64,000 bases of DNA, taken from the NCBI RefSeq assembly GCF_016918505.1, contig NZ_JAFFPZ010000015.1, positions 1 to 64,000 of the forward strand, read 5' to 3'. The position numbers were made by a program, and so were the translations under genes. Positions 36,855-45,215 of the stretch are shown one piece after another. Under the pieces are notes generated by a model, which worked only from the letters and a program-made list of their open reading frames with translations, did not search any database and was not told where the DNA came from. The stretch's first letter is position 1, and every line of letters begins with the position of its first letter. Origin of the DNA: Desulforhopalus vacuolatus. GTDB lineage: Bacteria > Desulfobacterota > Desulfobulbia > Desulfobulbales > Desulfocapsaceae.

Positions 36855-38060
36855 ATGAGTAAACTGAAGAGTAATCACGTTTTCACCTCAGAATCAGTTA
36901 GTGAAGGCCATCCAGATAAAGTTTGCGATCAGATCTCAGACGCTATTCTTGATGCCTGTCTTGAACAGGACAGCAAAAGCAAGGTGGCTTGTGAGACCGC
37001 AGTTACTACAAACTTTGTCGCCAACCTGGGTGAAATAACCTGTGATGGCTGGTCGAATATCGATCCGGAGAAAATCGCAAGGGACGTTGTAAAGGACATC
37101 GGCTATGACCGTGCTGAGCTTCTTTTCTCCTGCGACACATTCAAATATCTTTGTCATATTCATACGCAGTCAGCAGATATTGCTCAGGGCGTGTTGGAAG
37201 GTGAAGGGCTCTTTGCTGAGCAGGGTGCTGGCGATCAGGGGATGATGTTTGGCTATGCTACAAGCTCTACCCCGTCTCTGATGCCTGCACCGATTTATTA
37301 CAGCCATCTGCTGCTGGAAGCTCTTCAGAAGATAAGGAAGAAGGGCGATATTGGATATCTCCGTCCGGATGCAAAAACCCAGGTTTCCGTGGAACATGTT
37401 GACGGCACACCCACCAGAATCACCTCCATTGTTATCTCACACCAGACTGATGATATCGGCTTGAAGACAATTCGCAAGGACCTGATCGAGGTCGCTAAAT
37501 CTGTACTCACTCCAACCGGTCTCATTACCAAAGATACCCAGTTCTTTATTAATCCCACCGGCAAATTTGTCATTGGCGGCCCTCACGGTGATGCTGGCCT
37601 GACAGGGAGAAAAATTATCGTCGATACCTATGGCGGTGTCGGTTGCCACGGTGGTGGCGCATTCTCCGGCAAAGATCCATCCAAAGTGGATAGATCCGCC
37701 GCCTACTATGCACGCTATGCAGCCAAAAATGTTGTTGCGGCAGGCCTTGCAGAAAAATGCGAAATCCAGGTTGCCTATGCGATAGGTGTTGCCAGGCCTC
37801 TTAGTATCAATATCGAGACCTTTGGCACAGGAAAGGTTGAGGAGAAGAAAATACAGGAGGTTCTTGAAGCAGGAGAAATCTTCGATTTCCGTCCGGCATC
37901 CATTGCCCGTGAACTGGAGCTGACCACCCCTCGTGGTTGGAGCTACCGGCAGACCGCAGTGGCCGGCCACTTCGGCAGAGATATTTTCCCCTGGGAGCAA
38001 ACCAACAAGGTCAACCAGCTGCAGGAAGAGCTCAACCTTTTTACAATGGCGGTCGCGTAG
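36855..38060 (+). CDS. metK: S-adenosylmethionine synthase
   Basis: 401 residues: [20 protein letters not shown] (ATP/metal site), [12 protein letters not shown] (GAGDQG loop), [20 protein letters not shown] (the GGG.DTYG region) and [18 protein letters not shown]. Full length for the bacterial family. It makes SAM from methionine and ATP. Its placement between a methyltransferase and PLP enzymes, with metF nearby, suggests dedicated methyl supply to this cluster. I cannot tell whether it is the only copy in the genome. Confidence 0.96.
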   Translation: MSKLKSNHVFTSESVSEGHPDKVCDQISDAILDACLEQDSKSKVACETAVTTNFVANLGEITCDGWSNIDPEKIARDVVKDIGYDRAELLFSCDTFKYLCHIHTQSADIAQGVLEGEGLFAEQGAGDQGMMFGYATSSTPSLMPAPIYYSHLLLEALQKIRKKGDIGYLRPDAKTQVSVEHVDGTPTRITSIVISHQTDDIGLKTIRKDLIEVAKSVLTPTGLITKDTQFFINPTGKFVIGGPHGDAGLTGRKIIVDTYGGVGCHGGGAFSGKDPSKVDRSAAYYARYAAKNVVAAGLAEKCEIQVAYAIGVARPLSINIETFGTGKVEEKKIQEVLEAGEIFDFRPASIARELELTTPRGWSYRQTAVAGHFGRDIFPWEQTNKVNQLQEELNLFTMAVA

Positions 38061-38237
38061 CGCAACACCTTCAACAGAGCAATACCGTCAGATAGATTTC
38101 GGCGGTTTTCTTCGGTAGTAAGAAAGTAAAGCAGTGGTGGAGGGCCTCGTTCTGTCCGCCTCCATGATTTAACTGTTCATTGCTGCTTTATTTACCAAGA
38201 GGCGATAAGAGCGAAAATTTTTCGGAGTGATGTCTTC

Positions 38238-39461
38238 ATGAAATTATGGTGGGAGAGAAAAGGATTAGCCTACAACGAGAACAACCAGGTTATTTTTGCG
38301 GATCAAAATGTACAAAAACTTGGAGAGCAGCTCGGAACACCGCTTTTTTTATATAGTGCGGATAGAATTCTCGAAAATATAGAGCGGGTACAACGAGCTC
38401 TTGAAAATACAGGGCTGCCGAATAGAGTTTACTATGCGCTGAAAGCTAACCGGTTTGAACCGCTGCTCACATGGATCAAGTCATCAACCACATGCGGGGT
38501 GGATGTCTGCTCGCCGGCAGAAGTGCGGCATGCAATGAGCTGTGGATTTTATTCTTCAGACATATCCTATACTGCAACCTCAGTATCCAATGCCGATCTT
38601 GATTTCCTCACAAATTTTCCCGATTTAAAACTCAACGCCGATGGTTGCAGCATGATCAGACGTATCGGCGAGCGTACTCCAGGCAGGTCAATTGGTATCC
38701 GCATCAACCCCGCCATAGGCACAGGATACGCTTCTAACGAGCTGCTTCGTTACAGCGGGGAGAAACCTACCAAGTTTGGGATATATATTTCTGAACTTGA
38801 GCAGGCTCTTCAACTCGCACAGCAATACGATCTGCGTATTGACAGGGTGCATTTTCATACAGGCTGCGGGTATCTCAACGATCAACTTCCGGCGTGGGAG
38901 AAAATCCTCCGGGAATGTTTGAAAATGATTGAAAGGATTCCGACTGTAGAGGCAATTAATCTCGGTGGAGGACTCGGTGTTCCGCTTACGGCGGAAGATA
39001 ATCACCTGGATCTCTCAGAATGGGCTTCAGTCATCAGGCGGGTTTTCGGAGATACATCGTATGAAATCAACGTTGAGCCGGGAACCTACATAGTAAAAGA
39101 TGCAGGTGTGCTGGTGCTGGAGGCCAATAGTGTAGAAACAAAGGCTGAGAAGTGTTTTGTGGGCGTGAACGGTGGCTTTAATCTCACTATGGAACCGGTG
39201 CACTACAAACTTCCGTGTGAACCCGTTCCATGTATCTTGCCTGACTCAATAAAGAAGTCTTTTGCCCCCGCTAACCTTTCCCCGGTAACCGTTGCCGGCA
39301 ACATAAACGAAGCGCTCGATGTACTCATCGAAGATTTTATGGCACCACCAATAGAGGAAGGGGATTTGTTGGCGTTCATTAACGCCGGAGCATACACCTC
39401 TTCCATGAGTTCCAATCACTGTATGCGAGGAGAATTTTCAGAATATCTTTTGCTGGGTTAA
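38238..39461 (+). CDS. Fold-type III PLP amino-acid decarboxylase (ornithine/DAP/arginine group)
   Basis: 407 residues with an alanine-racemase-type barrel and C-terminal beta domain. The PLP lysine is in YYALKANRFEPL, followed by CGVDVCSPAEV, HFHTGCGYLND, INLGGGLG (phosphate-binding glycines), EPGTYIVKDAG and AGAYTSSMSSNHCMRGEF. The Cys-Glu-Ser-x-Asp motif of true DAP decarboxylases is replaced by AGNINEALDV, and the NYNxRPR-like end by NHCMRG, so lysA activity is doubtful. It probably decarboxylates another amino acid. In the cluster context S-methylmethionine or a methylated diamino acid is conceivable. Confidence 0.85.
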   Translation: MKLWWERKGLAYNENNQVIFADQNVQKLGEQLGTPLFLYSADRILENIERVQRALENTGLPNRVYYALKANRFEPLLTWIKSSTTCGVDVCSPAEVRHAMSCGFYSSDISYTATSVSNADLDFLTNFPDLKLNADGCSMIRRIGERTPGRSIGIRINPAIGTGYASNELLRYSGEKPTKFGIYISELEQALQLAQQYDLRIDRVHFHTGCGYLNDQLPAWEKILRECLKMIERIPTVEAINLGGGLGVPLTAEDNHLDLSEWASVIRRVFGDTSYEINVEPGTYIVKDAGVLVLEANSVETKAEKCFVGVNGGFNLTMEPVHYKLPCEPVPCILPDSIKKSFAPANLSPVTVAGNINEALDVLIEDFMAPPIEEGDLLAFINAGAYTSSMSSNHCMRGEFSEYLLLG

Positions 39462-39518
39462 GCGACAGTCGAAGAATAACACGTTGAATATATGAGATGT
39501 ACATAAAGGAGGATCACA

Positions 39519-40034
39519 ATGCTGATATACCCCCATGATTTTGGTTTGGACCCGAACTTCGATTACCCGAAAAAAGAAGATTTTACGGTTTGTCGACGTG
39601 AAGATGGAAAAGGCGCCGGTGTCTACACCAAAAAAGACTTAAAGCGCGGAGAAATGATTACCAGGATTACGGGAAACATCGTTCCCACTGTAATGCAGCA
39701 TACCCTGCAGATTACCCCCACAACACATATGTACGACCCGTATTTCACCGGGTATATTCTGCACTCTTGTGCGCCCAATATTTACCTTGATATGACCGAG
39801 TTTGAGCTATGGGCATTACGTGATATTGATGCGGGACAGGCACTGACCATGGACTATGCGCAGACTGAAGATATACTGTTTAAACAGTTTCCCTGTTTGT
39901 GTGGAACCCCAAACTGCCGTTTCTGGATTACCGGACGCAAAGAAGAGGTGAGTCCAGAGGGGATTGCCTACATTGAACAACAACTTGAGCAGCATGACCG
40001 TGAATCAAGTGAAATTGTGATGGTCGCATGCTGA
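39519..40034 (+). CDS. Small SET-domain methyltransferase-like protein with post-SET cysteines
   Basis: 171 residues. SET core: GAGVYTKKDLKRGEMITR (the GxG start), FTGYILHSCAPNIYLDM (NH-like HSCxPN) and LRDIDAGQALTMDYAQ (GEELxxDY-like). A post-SET CLCGTPNCRFWITG follows, which would bind zinc with the core Cys. SET proteins methylate lysine amines using SAM; standalone bacterial ones of this size are poorly understood. It sits inside the decarboxylase-aminotransferase operon. Its stop overlaps the frame of the next gene. Confidence 0.85.
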   Translation: MLIYPHDFGLDPNFDYPKKEDFTVCRREDGKGAGVYTKKDLKRGEMITRITGNIVPTVMQHTLQITPTTHMYDPYFTGYILHSCAPNIYLDMTEFELWALRDIDAGQALTMDYAQTEDILFKQFPCLCGTPNCRFWITGRKEEVSPEGIAYIEQQLEQHDRESSEIVMVAC

Positions 40035-40048
40035 TGGAGAAAGGATAT

Positions 40049-41446
40049 ATGAAAGCCGAAAGCGGGACAACCGAAGAATTAAGTACAAAAGACAAGCGCC
40101 ATACTATCCACCCATGGGCCGACCTTGCTACTGCCTCAACAAAAGGAGATCATGTAATCAAGAGAGGTGAGGGGTACCATGTGTATGACAGTGACGGTAA
40201 AAGGTATCTCGATGGCATTGCCGGTATGTGGTGTGTCAATATCGGATATGGCAACCAGGAAATGGCGGAAGCTATAAGCAAACAGGTTAAAGAGCTTGTT
40301 TACTATACGCCGTTTGGCGCGATGACCAATAATCTCTCTGCCGAACTGGGAGAAGTGTTGGCAGGGTTAGCTCCAGGAGATTTGAACCACGTCCACTTTA
40401 CCACCAGCGGCTCCTGTGCGGTTGACTCTGCAATTCGTTTTGTCCATTTTTATTTCAGCGCTCTTGGCAGGCCCGAGAAAAAACATATTATCTCGAGAAC
40501 TGAAAGTTACCACGGCAGTTCTTACCTGACTGCGTCTCTGTCCGGTAAAGCGGTTGACCGGACATACTTTCATTATATATCTGATATCGTTCATCATGTA
40601 AGCGGGCCGAATCCATACCGCCGTGACGAGGGGCAGTCCCTTCGTGAGTACTGCGATCAACTGGTCGATGAGTTTGAGAAAAAGATTCTGGAAATCGGCC
40701 CTGACAAAGTTGCCTGTTTCATTGCTGAGCCGATCATGGGTTCAGGCGGTGTTCTGATTCCACCCCCAGGCTATCACAAGGCAATGAAAAAGGTGTGTGA
40801 GAAATATGAAATTCTCTACATCCTCGATGAGGTTGTCACCGGTTTCGGCAGGCTTGGGCAATTCTTCTCTGCAGAACCTGAATGGGGGATTGTTCCCGAT
40901 ATTATCACAACGGCCAAGGGGTTAACCAGCGGATATCAACCCATGGGTGCGGTGATTATCTCCGACCGCTTGTACGATCGTATCTCGGGCAGCAACGCAC
41001 CGAAAACTGCCTGTTTTACCAACGGATACACCTTCTCGGGCCATCCGGTTTCCTGCGCTGCAGCGCTCAAGAATATTGAGATAATGCGCAGAGATAAGAT
41101 CTGTGAGCATGTGCAGGATGTCGGCCCTTATTTTATCAAGCAGCTAAAACGTCTCGAACGGTACGAAATTGTCGGTGAGACCCGGGGTAATCACCTTATG
41201 GCCTGTGTTGAATGCAATATCAGCGGCAATAAAGCTGCAGCCGAGGAAAAGGATATTACAGCGGCCCAGACTGTAGACCAGTTCTGTGATCAACAGGGGC
41301 TTATAGTTCGTCCTTACGAGGCGCTTTTGATTTTGTCGCCACCCCTTATCATCGATAAGGCCGGGATTGATGAGATGGTAGCGATACTCGACTCCAGTAT
41401 TGAAAAAGCAACCTCGGCTTTACGGTCCAAAGGGTTGATCCAATAA
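40049..41446 (+). CDS. Class III (omega) PLP aminotransferase
   Basis: About 465 residues: FTTSGSCAVDSAIRFVHFYF, SYHGSSYLTAS, CFIAEPIMGSGGVLIPP, YILDEVVTGFGRLGQFF and PLP lysine in ITTAKGLTSGYQPMGAV. This is the omega-amino acid:pyruvate/putrescine transaminase type, acting on terminal amines. ATG at 40049 follows GGAGAAAGGATAT; in-frame ATGs at 40028 and 40034 overlap the SET gene and are alternatives. In the cluster it would convert the amine made by the decarboxylase into an aldehyde. This is pathway inference. Confidence 0.88.
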   Translation: MKAESGTTEELSTKDKRHTIHPWADLATASTKGDHVIKRGEGYHVYDSDGKRYLDGIAGMWCVNIGYGNQEMAEAISKQVKELVYYTPFGAMTNNLSAELGEVLAGLAPGDLNHVHFTTSGSCAVDSAIRFVHFYFSALGRPEKKHIISRTESYHGSSYLTASLSGKAVDRTYFHYISDIVHHVSGPNPYRRDEGQSLREYCDQLVDEFEKKILEIGPDKVACFIAEPIMGSGGVLIPPPGYHKAMKKVCEKYEILYILDEVVTGFGRLGQFFSAEPEWGIVPDIITTAKGLTSGYQPMGAVIISDRLYDRISGSNAPKTACFTNGYTFSGHPVSCAAALKNIEIMRRDKICEHVQDVGPYFIKQLKRLERYEIVGETRGNHLMACVECNISGNKAAAEEKDITAAQTVDQFCDQQGLIVRPYEALLILSPPLIIDKAGIDEMVAILDSSIEKATSALRSKGLIQ

Positions 41447-41482
41447 ACTTTTCTTACAAACTGCACCAAATGATGGAGACCC

Positions 41483-41581
41483 ATGCAGCAAAAAATATTG
41501 ATTAACGGCGCTCTTGTTGAAGGAAAAGGAAACGTCGAACATATAGTACGTCCTGAAAACGGTGAAAAGATAGCGAAAATA
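41483..41581 (+). pseudogene. Aldehyde dehydrogenase, N-terminal remnant
   Basis: The first 33 codons (MQQKILINGALVEGKGNVEH, then IVRPENGEKIAKI) match the start of betaine- and aminobutyraldehyde-type dehydrogenases. A proper ribosome site (ATGGAGACCC) precedes it. After codon 33 similarity stops; the frame runs on to 41773 as unrelated sequence. The remaining 440 or so residues, including the catalytic Cys, are gone. The gene directly followed the aminotransferase, where an enzyme oxidising its aldehyde product would be expected. Confidence 0.65.
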
Positions 41582-41759
41582 AGAATGTTGATGAATAGAC
41601 CACTGGTTATTGTCGAACTGATACTCTCTTTTTTTCTGGAGAAGAATACTCGCGAGAGCAGTAAAAATTCCAGTTTAAACAGTAAGAAAACGGAAAGGTT
41701 CTCTCTGAAAGATGATAGTTCCTTTTCCACACTATCAGTGGGATGCTTTGGAGTTATAT

Positions 41760-42632
41760 ATGCGAATACCTGAAAAAATTAAGCAGTCAGGGCCATTTGT
41801 TTCATTGGAGTTTTTTCCGCCGAAAACGCAAGAAGATTGGCCCGAGTTCCTGGAAATTGCGACCAGGCTCAAAGTGATGAACCCTCTTTTTGCGTCGGTA
41901 ACCTATGGAGCTGGAGGGTCTACCCAGAACAATACCCTGAAAATCTGTGACCAGCTTATTGGCCAGTGCGGTTATGCGGTAATGCCTCACCTGACTGGTG
42001 TCGCTGCTGATGAGAATAAGGTCGACGGTTTCCTCCGTGAGCTTGGTTCCATGGGTATCGACAATGTTCTGGCCCTGCGAGGAGACAGACCAGGTGATTT
42101 TAGCGGGACAGATGAGGAACTGTTTGCAACCTTCCCCTATGCCTCTGACCTGGTGCAGCATGTGAAGCGGAACTACCCGAACCTCTCCATAGGCGTTGCA
42201 GGATTTCCTGAAGCTCATTCAGAATCTCCCTCCATTGCAGCTGATTTTGACGTAATGGCCACTAAAGTTGAATGTGGTGCTGATTTTATCATCACCCAGC
42301 TTTATTTTGATAACCGGGTTTATTTCGATTATGTTGAGCGGCTGGAAAAGCGTGGGATAATTGTACCTGTTATCCCTGGTGTTTTGCCTATTCGCAACCT
42401 GGCCTCTCTGCGTTTTATTCTTGAGTTATGCAATGCAAAGGTACCAGGGCAGCTGATCAATGCATTGATGAAGGCAAATGATGAAGGGGGCAACAAAGCT
42501 GTGTATCAGGCAGGGGTCGAATATGCTCGCAAGCAGGTCCGTGAGCTCCTTGAAGGCGGTGCCCCGGGAGTACATCTCTACACCCTGAATAAAGCGGGAA
42601 TGTGCCTGCAGGTAATGGATGGCCTTTATTAA
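41760..42632 (+). CDS. metF: Methylenetetrahydrofolate reductase
   Basis: 290 residues: VSLEFFPPKTQEDWPEF, SVTYGAGGSTQNNT, VLALRGDRPGDF (FAD/folate site), GVAGFPEAHSES, ITQLYFDNRVYFDYVE and IPGVLPIRN. It makes 5-methyl-THF for methionine regeneration. The ATG at 41760 follows GGAG; a longer frame from 41712 lacks family similarity. Together with metK it supplies methyl groups, fitting the methylation theme of the cluster. Confidence 0.94.
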   Translation: MRIPEKIKQSGPFVSLEFFPPKTQEDWPEFLEIATRLKVMNPLFASVTYGAGGSTQNNTLKICDQLIGQCGYAVMPHLTGVAADENKVDGFLRELGSMGIDNVLALRGDRPGDFSGTDEELFATFPYASDLVQHVKRNYPNLSIGVAGFPEAHSESPSIAADFDVMATKVECGADFIITQLYFDNRVYFDYVERLEKRGIIVPVIPGVLPIRNLASLRFILELCNAKVPGQLINALMKANDEGGNKAVYQAGVEYARKQVRELLEGGAPGVHLYTLNKAGMCLQVMDGLY

Positions 42633-42690
42633 CCTGTTTACAGTGTTACACGTATTATACTAATCCAGCTCTCGCCTGACATGAGGCCCT

Positions 42691-43581
42691 ATGGAACTTA
42701 AAAATGCCGAAAAAATAATATGGGAAACTCAGCAGTATGCTAAAACAATCCTCAATTCGCTCTCTGCCCATATCGCCATTATCGATAAAGATGGGATGAT
42801 CTTAGAAACAAATGTGGCGTGGCGTCAATTTGCCAGCTGTAATGAGATAGGCATGAGACCGGATACACTGAATGTCAATTATCTCAAAATATGTGATGCT
42901 GCCACAGGAGACTCTTCAGACAAATCTGGAGAAGTGGCCGCCGGGATAAGAAGCGTTATCAAAGGAGATATCAGTGAATTTGTTATTGATTATCCCTGCC
43001 ATGCACCCGGCATGCAGCACTGGTTTTACATGCGGGTAACAAGAGCCGTCGGCGATGGTCCCCTTCGTGTTGTCATCAGTCATGAGGATATCACTGCCCT
43101 GAAAATTGCTGAAGAGCAGCTTAAACAGAAAGAAGATCAGCTCCGGGAAAAAACGCAACATCTGGAGGAAGCGAATGTGGCTCTGCGCGCCGTCATACGA
43201 AAAAATGATGAGGATGCCAGGGAGATGGAGCAGGCGATTCTTCAGAATATTCGAGATTCGATTCTGCCTGGAATCAAACGCTTACAGGAGCGCAGTGAAG
43301 CACCAGAAGTCCGCAAGCTGGCTCTTCGGATTGAATCTGACCTTCAGGATATTGCTTCGCCATTCCTGCGATTACTCTCTAATATTTCCTCCATACTGAC
43401 TCCCCAGGAAATGAAAATAGCGCTTTTGATCAGAGAAGGGAAAACCAGCAAAGAAATTGCAAATTTCCTTAATCTATCAGAACCAACCATTAGTTTTCAC
43501 CGGCAAAACCTCCGCACAAAACTCGGCCTCACAGGTACTTCATCCAACCTCCGCACCTATCTGCTCACGCTGGAAAAATAA
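42691..43581 (+). CDS. PAS-domain transcriptional regulator with LuxR-type HTH
   Basis: 296 residues. PAS domain (about 18-130: ILNSLSAHIAIIDKDGMILE, MRVTRAVGDGPLRVVISHED), a coiled coil (about 135-180), a linker and a C-terminal LuxR/FixJ HTH (LTPQEMKIALLIREGKTSKE, then IANFLNLSEPTISFHRQNLR). It lacks a receiver, so it probably senses a small molecule or redox state through PAS. It lies 58 bp after metF on the same strand and could regulate the cluster. Confidence 0.87.
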   Translation: MELKNAEKIIWETQQYAKTILNSLSAHIAIIDKDGMILETNVAWRQFASCNEIGMRPDTLNVNYLKICDAATGDSSDKSGEVAAGIRSVIKGDISEFVIDYPCHAPGMQHWFYMRVTRAVGDGPLRVVISHEDITALKIAEEQLKQKEDQLREKTQHLEEANVALRAVIRKNDEDAREMEQAILQNIRDSILPGIKRLQERSEAPEVRKLALRIESDLQDIASPFLRLLSNISSILTPQEMKIALLIREGKTSKEIANFLNLSEPTISFHRQNLRTKLGLTGTSSNLRTYLLTLEK

Positions 43582-43693
43582 TGGGTTTTACCTGTCATTT
43601 TGCCAGCAATCTTCTCGTATTGTCTTCCCCGATCTTCTGATTTATGTTTTAGACAATGAGCGATATGTTCATAATCTAAAAATGATGGTGCTA

Positions 43694-44065
43694 TACCATT
43701 CCTATTAAGTTGTGACCGTACTGAATGCCATTTTCACTTTCTATTGGCGAATGTAAAGGCAGGGGAATGGGAGACAGGAGACAGGGAAAAGAACGGAATA
43801 TTAGAGCGTAAAACGCTCATCCCCGGCTTTCGGATAACTACCAAAGTTGATTAATCCTGGTGCACTGTACGGCTTAACTTCAGATACAAACGTTTTCGTT
43901 TAATGCGTGGTCCCTGTTCGTGAAAATTCGTGTATATTCGTGGTTACAAACTGCAAAAGGAACCATGAATATACACGGATAAACACGAATTATTACTCAT
44001 TCGTCATCGCCAAAAAAGATGTCTATGCAGTTACGTTTTCTAGTCAATACAAAATGTAATTGGTA
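43694..44065. mobile_element. MITE-like element, family A copy 4
   Basis: 372 bp from TACCATTCCTATTAAGTTGT to TACAAAATGTAATTGGTA. Flanks are CTA and TTA (one mismatch). The interior holds ATTCGTGTATATTCGTGGTT and its inverted partner, and CCAAAAAAGATGTCTATGCA. It is nearly identical to copy 5 (44517-44918) apart from a longer purine tract there, so the two duplicated recently. Confidence 0.85.
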
Positions 44066-44236
44066 TTATAAGTACTGGCCTTTTCTTGCCATGATATTCA
44101 GCCAGCCTTCGTCAGTGTTGACAAACTTACTAAAACTCAAACTCTTGAGAAAAAACTTGGAATATCACTGTTAGCTGTACAAAATGCCAACGAACGATTT
44201 CCCCGAAGTCGTCTAAAAGAAAAAGGAGATACAACA

Positions 44237-44506
44237 ATGAGCGAATGGGAAAAAGCAAAGAATGAAGAAATTATTGGAGGCATTTGTGACCATTTCAATC
44301 CACAGATCGTTGAAGATCCCCAAAAAGCTCTCTTCCTTATTGAACAGGAACTCGCCTGCCAAAACATCAATCTGGGTAACGATTGGCTCGGCCGCGGTGT
44401 AGTGGGAGATACAGTCCTCAACGCAGCCATTACCGGGTTGGAAATTGCTCGAGGCAAGTGCCTGGCAGCATTAAAAGATCTTAATAATAAAATATCATAC
44501 ACATAA
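44237..44506 (+). CDS. Hypothetical protein between two MITEs
   Basis: An 89-residue acidic protein (MSEWEKAKNEEIIGGICDHF, then IVEDPQKALFLIEQELACQN) with no family I recognise. A strong ribosome site AAAAAGGAGATACAACA supports translation. It is isolated between two near-identical family A elements, so the gene plus flanking repeats resembles a composite unit. Codon use looks normal. Confidence 0.55.
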   Translation: MSEWEKAKNEEIIGGICDHFNPQIVEDPQKALFLIEQELACQNINLGNDWLGRGVVGDTVLNAAITGLEIARGKCLAALKDLNNKISYT

Positions 44507-44516
44507 ATATATTTAA

Positions 44517-44918
44517 TACCATTCCTATCAAGTTGTGACCGTACTAAATGCCATTTTCACTTTCTATTGGCGAATGTAAAGGCAGGGGGATGGGAGACAG
44601 GAGAAAGGAGACGGGAGAAAGGAGACGGGAGACACGGAAAGAACGGAATATTAGAGCGTAAAACGCTCACCCCCGACTTTCGGATGACTCCCAAAGTTGA
44701 TTAATACTCCTGGTGCACTGTACGGCTTAACTTCGGATGCAAACGTTTTCGTTTAATGCGTTGTCCCTGTTCGTGAAAATTCGTGTATATTCGTGGTTAC
44801 AAACTGCAAAAGGAACCATGAATATACACGGATAAACACGAATTATTACTCATTCGTCATCGCCAAAAAAGATGTCTATGCAGTTATGTTTTCTGGTCAA
44901 TACAAAATGTAAATAGTA
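44517..44918. mobile_element. MITE-like element, family A copy 5
   Basis: 402 bp from TACCATTCCTATCAAGTTGT to AAATGTAAATAGTA, flanked by TAA on the left and TTA on the right. It contains a GGAGAAAGGAGACGGGAGAC purine tract that accounts for most of the length difference from copy 4. Confidence 0.85.
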
Positions 44919-44921
44919 TTA

Positions 44922-45016
44922 TACCATTTCTATTTTGTATTGGTGGATTCAAAGACAGGTGGGACAGACGCCCAATTTGGGCGTCTTCAGTACAACAGGT
45001 GGCTCATCTCACAACA
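44922..45016. mobile_element. Family A copy 6, left fragment cut by family B
   Basis: Begins TACCATTTCTATTTTGTATT three bases after copy 5 ends. It contains GACGCCCAATTTGGGCGTCTT and stops where a family B repeat begins at 45017. Indicates stacking of repeats at one site. Confidence 0.6.
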
Positions 45017-45180
45017 GGGTCTCTTGAATAATCTTGTATTTCGTTCATATTCAAGGCTCAGGAGGGAATTTACGGCAGGTATATAATTGATATCTCGACG
45101 TCTCGTTTCTCGCTTTGTCGAAGGATAAATTTTTGACTGCAACGAAGAAGATGGGCGAAAGACTGGTTATTCAAGGTAGC
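45017..45180. mobile_element. MITE-like element, family B copy 4
   Basis: GGGTCTCTTGAATAATCTTG to GGTTATTCAAGGTAGC. It is nearly identical along its length to copy 1 at 5587-5751 (shared GATATCTCGACGTCTCGTT and AACGAAGAAGATGGGCGAAA). Confidence 0.8.
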
Positions 45181-45215
45181 CATAAACCAGCCCGTTAACA
45201 GCATTAATCAAATAT

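Noticed and set aside
38130-38175. Terminator after metK
   Set aside because: A short TGGAGG/CCTCCA stem exists but the loop is long and no T run follows.
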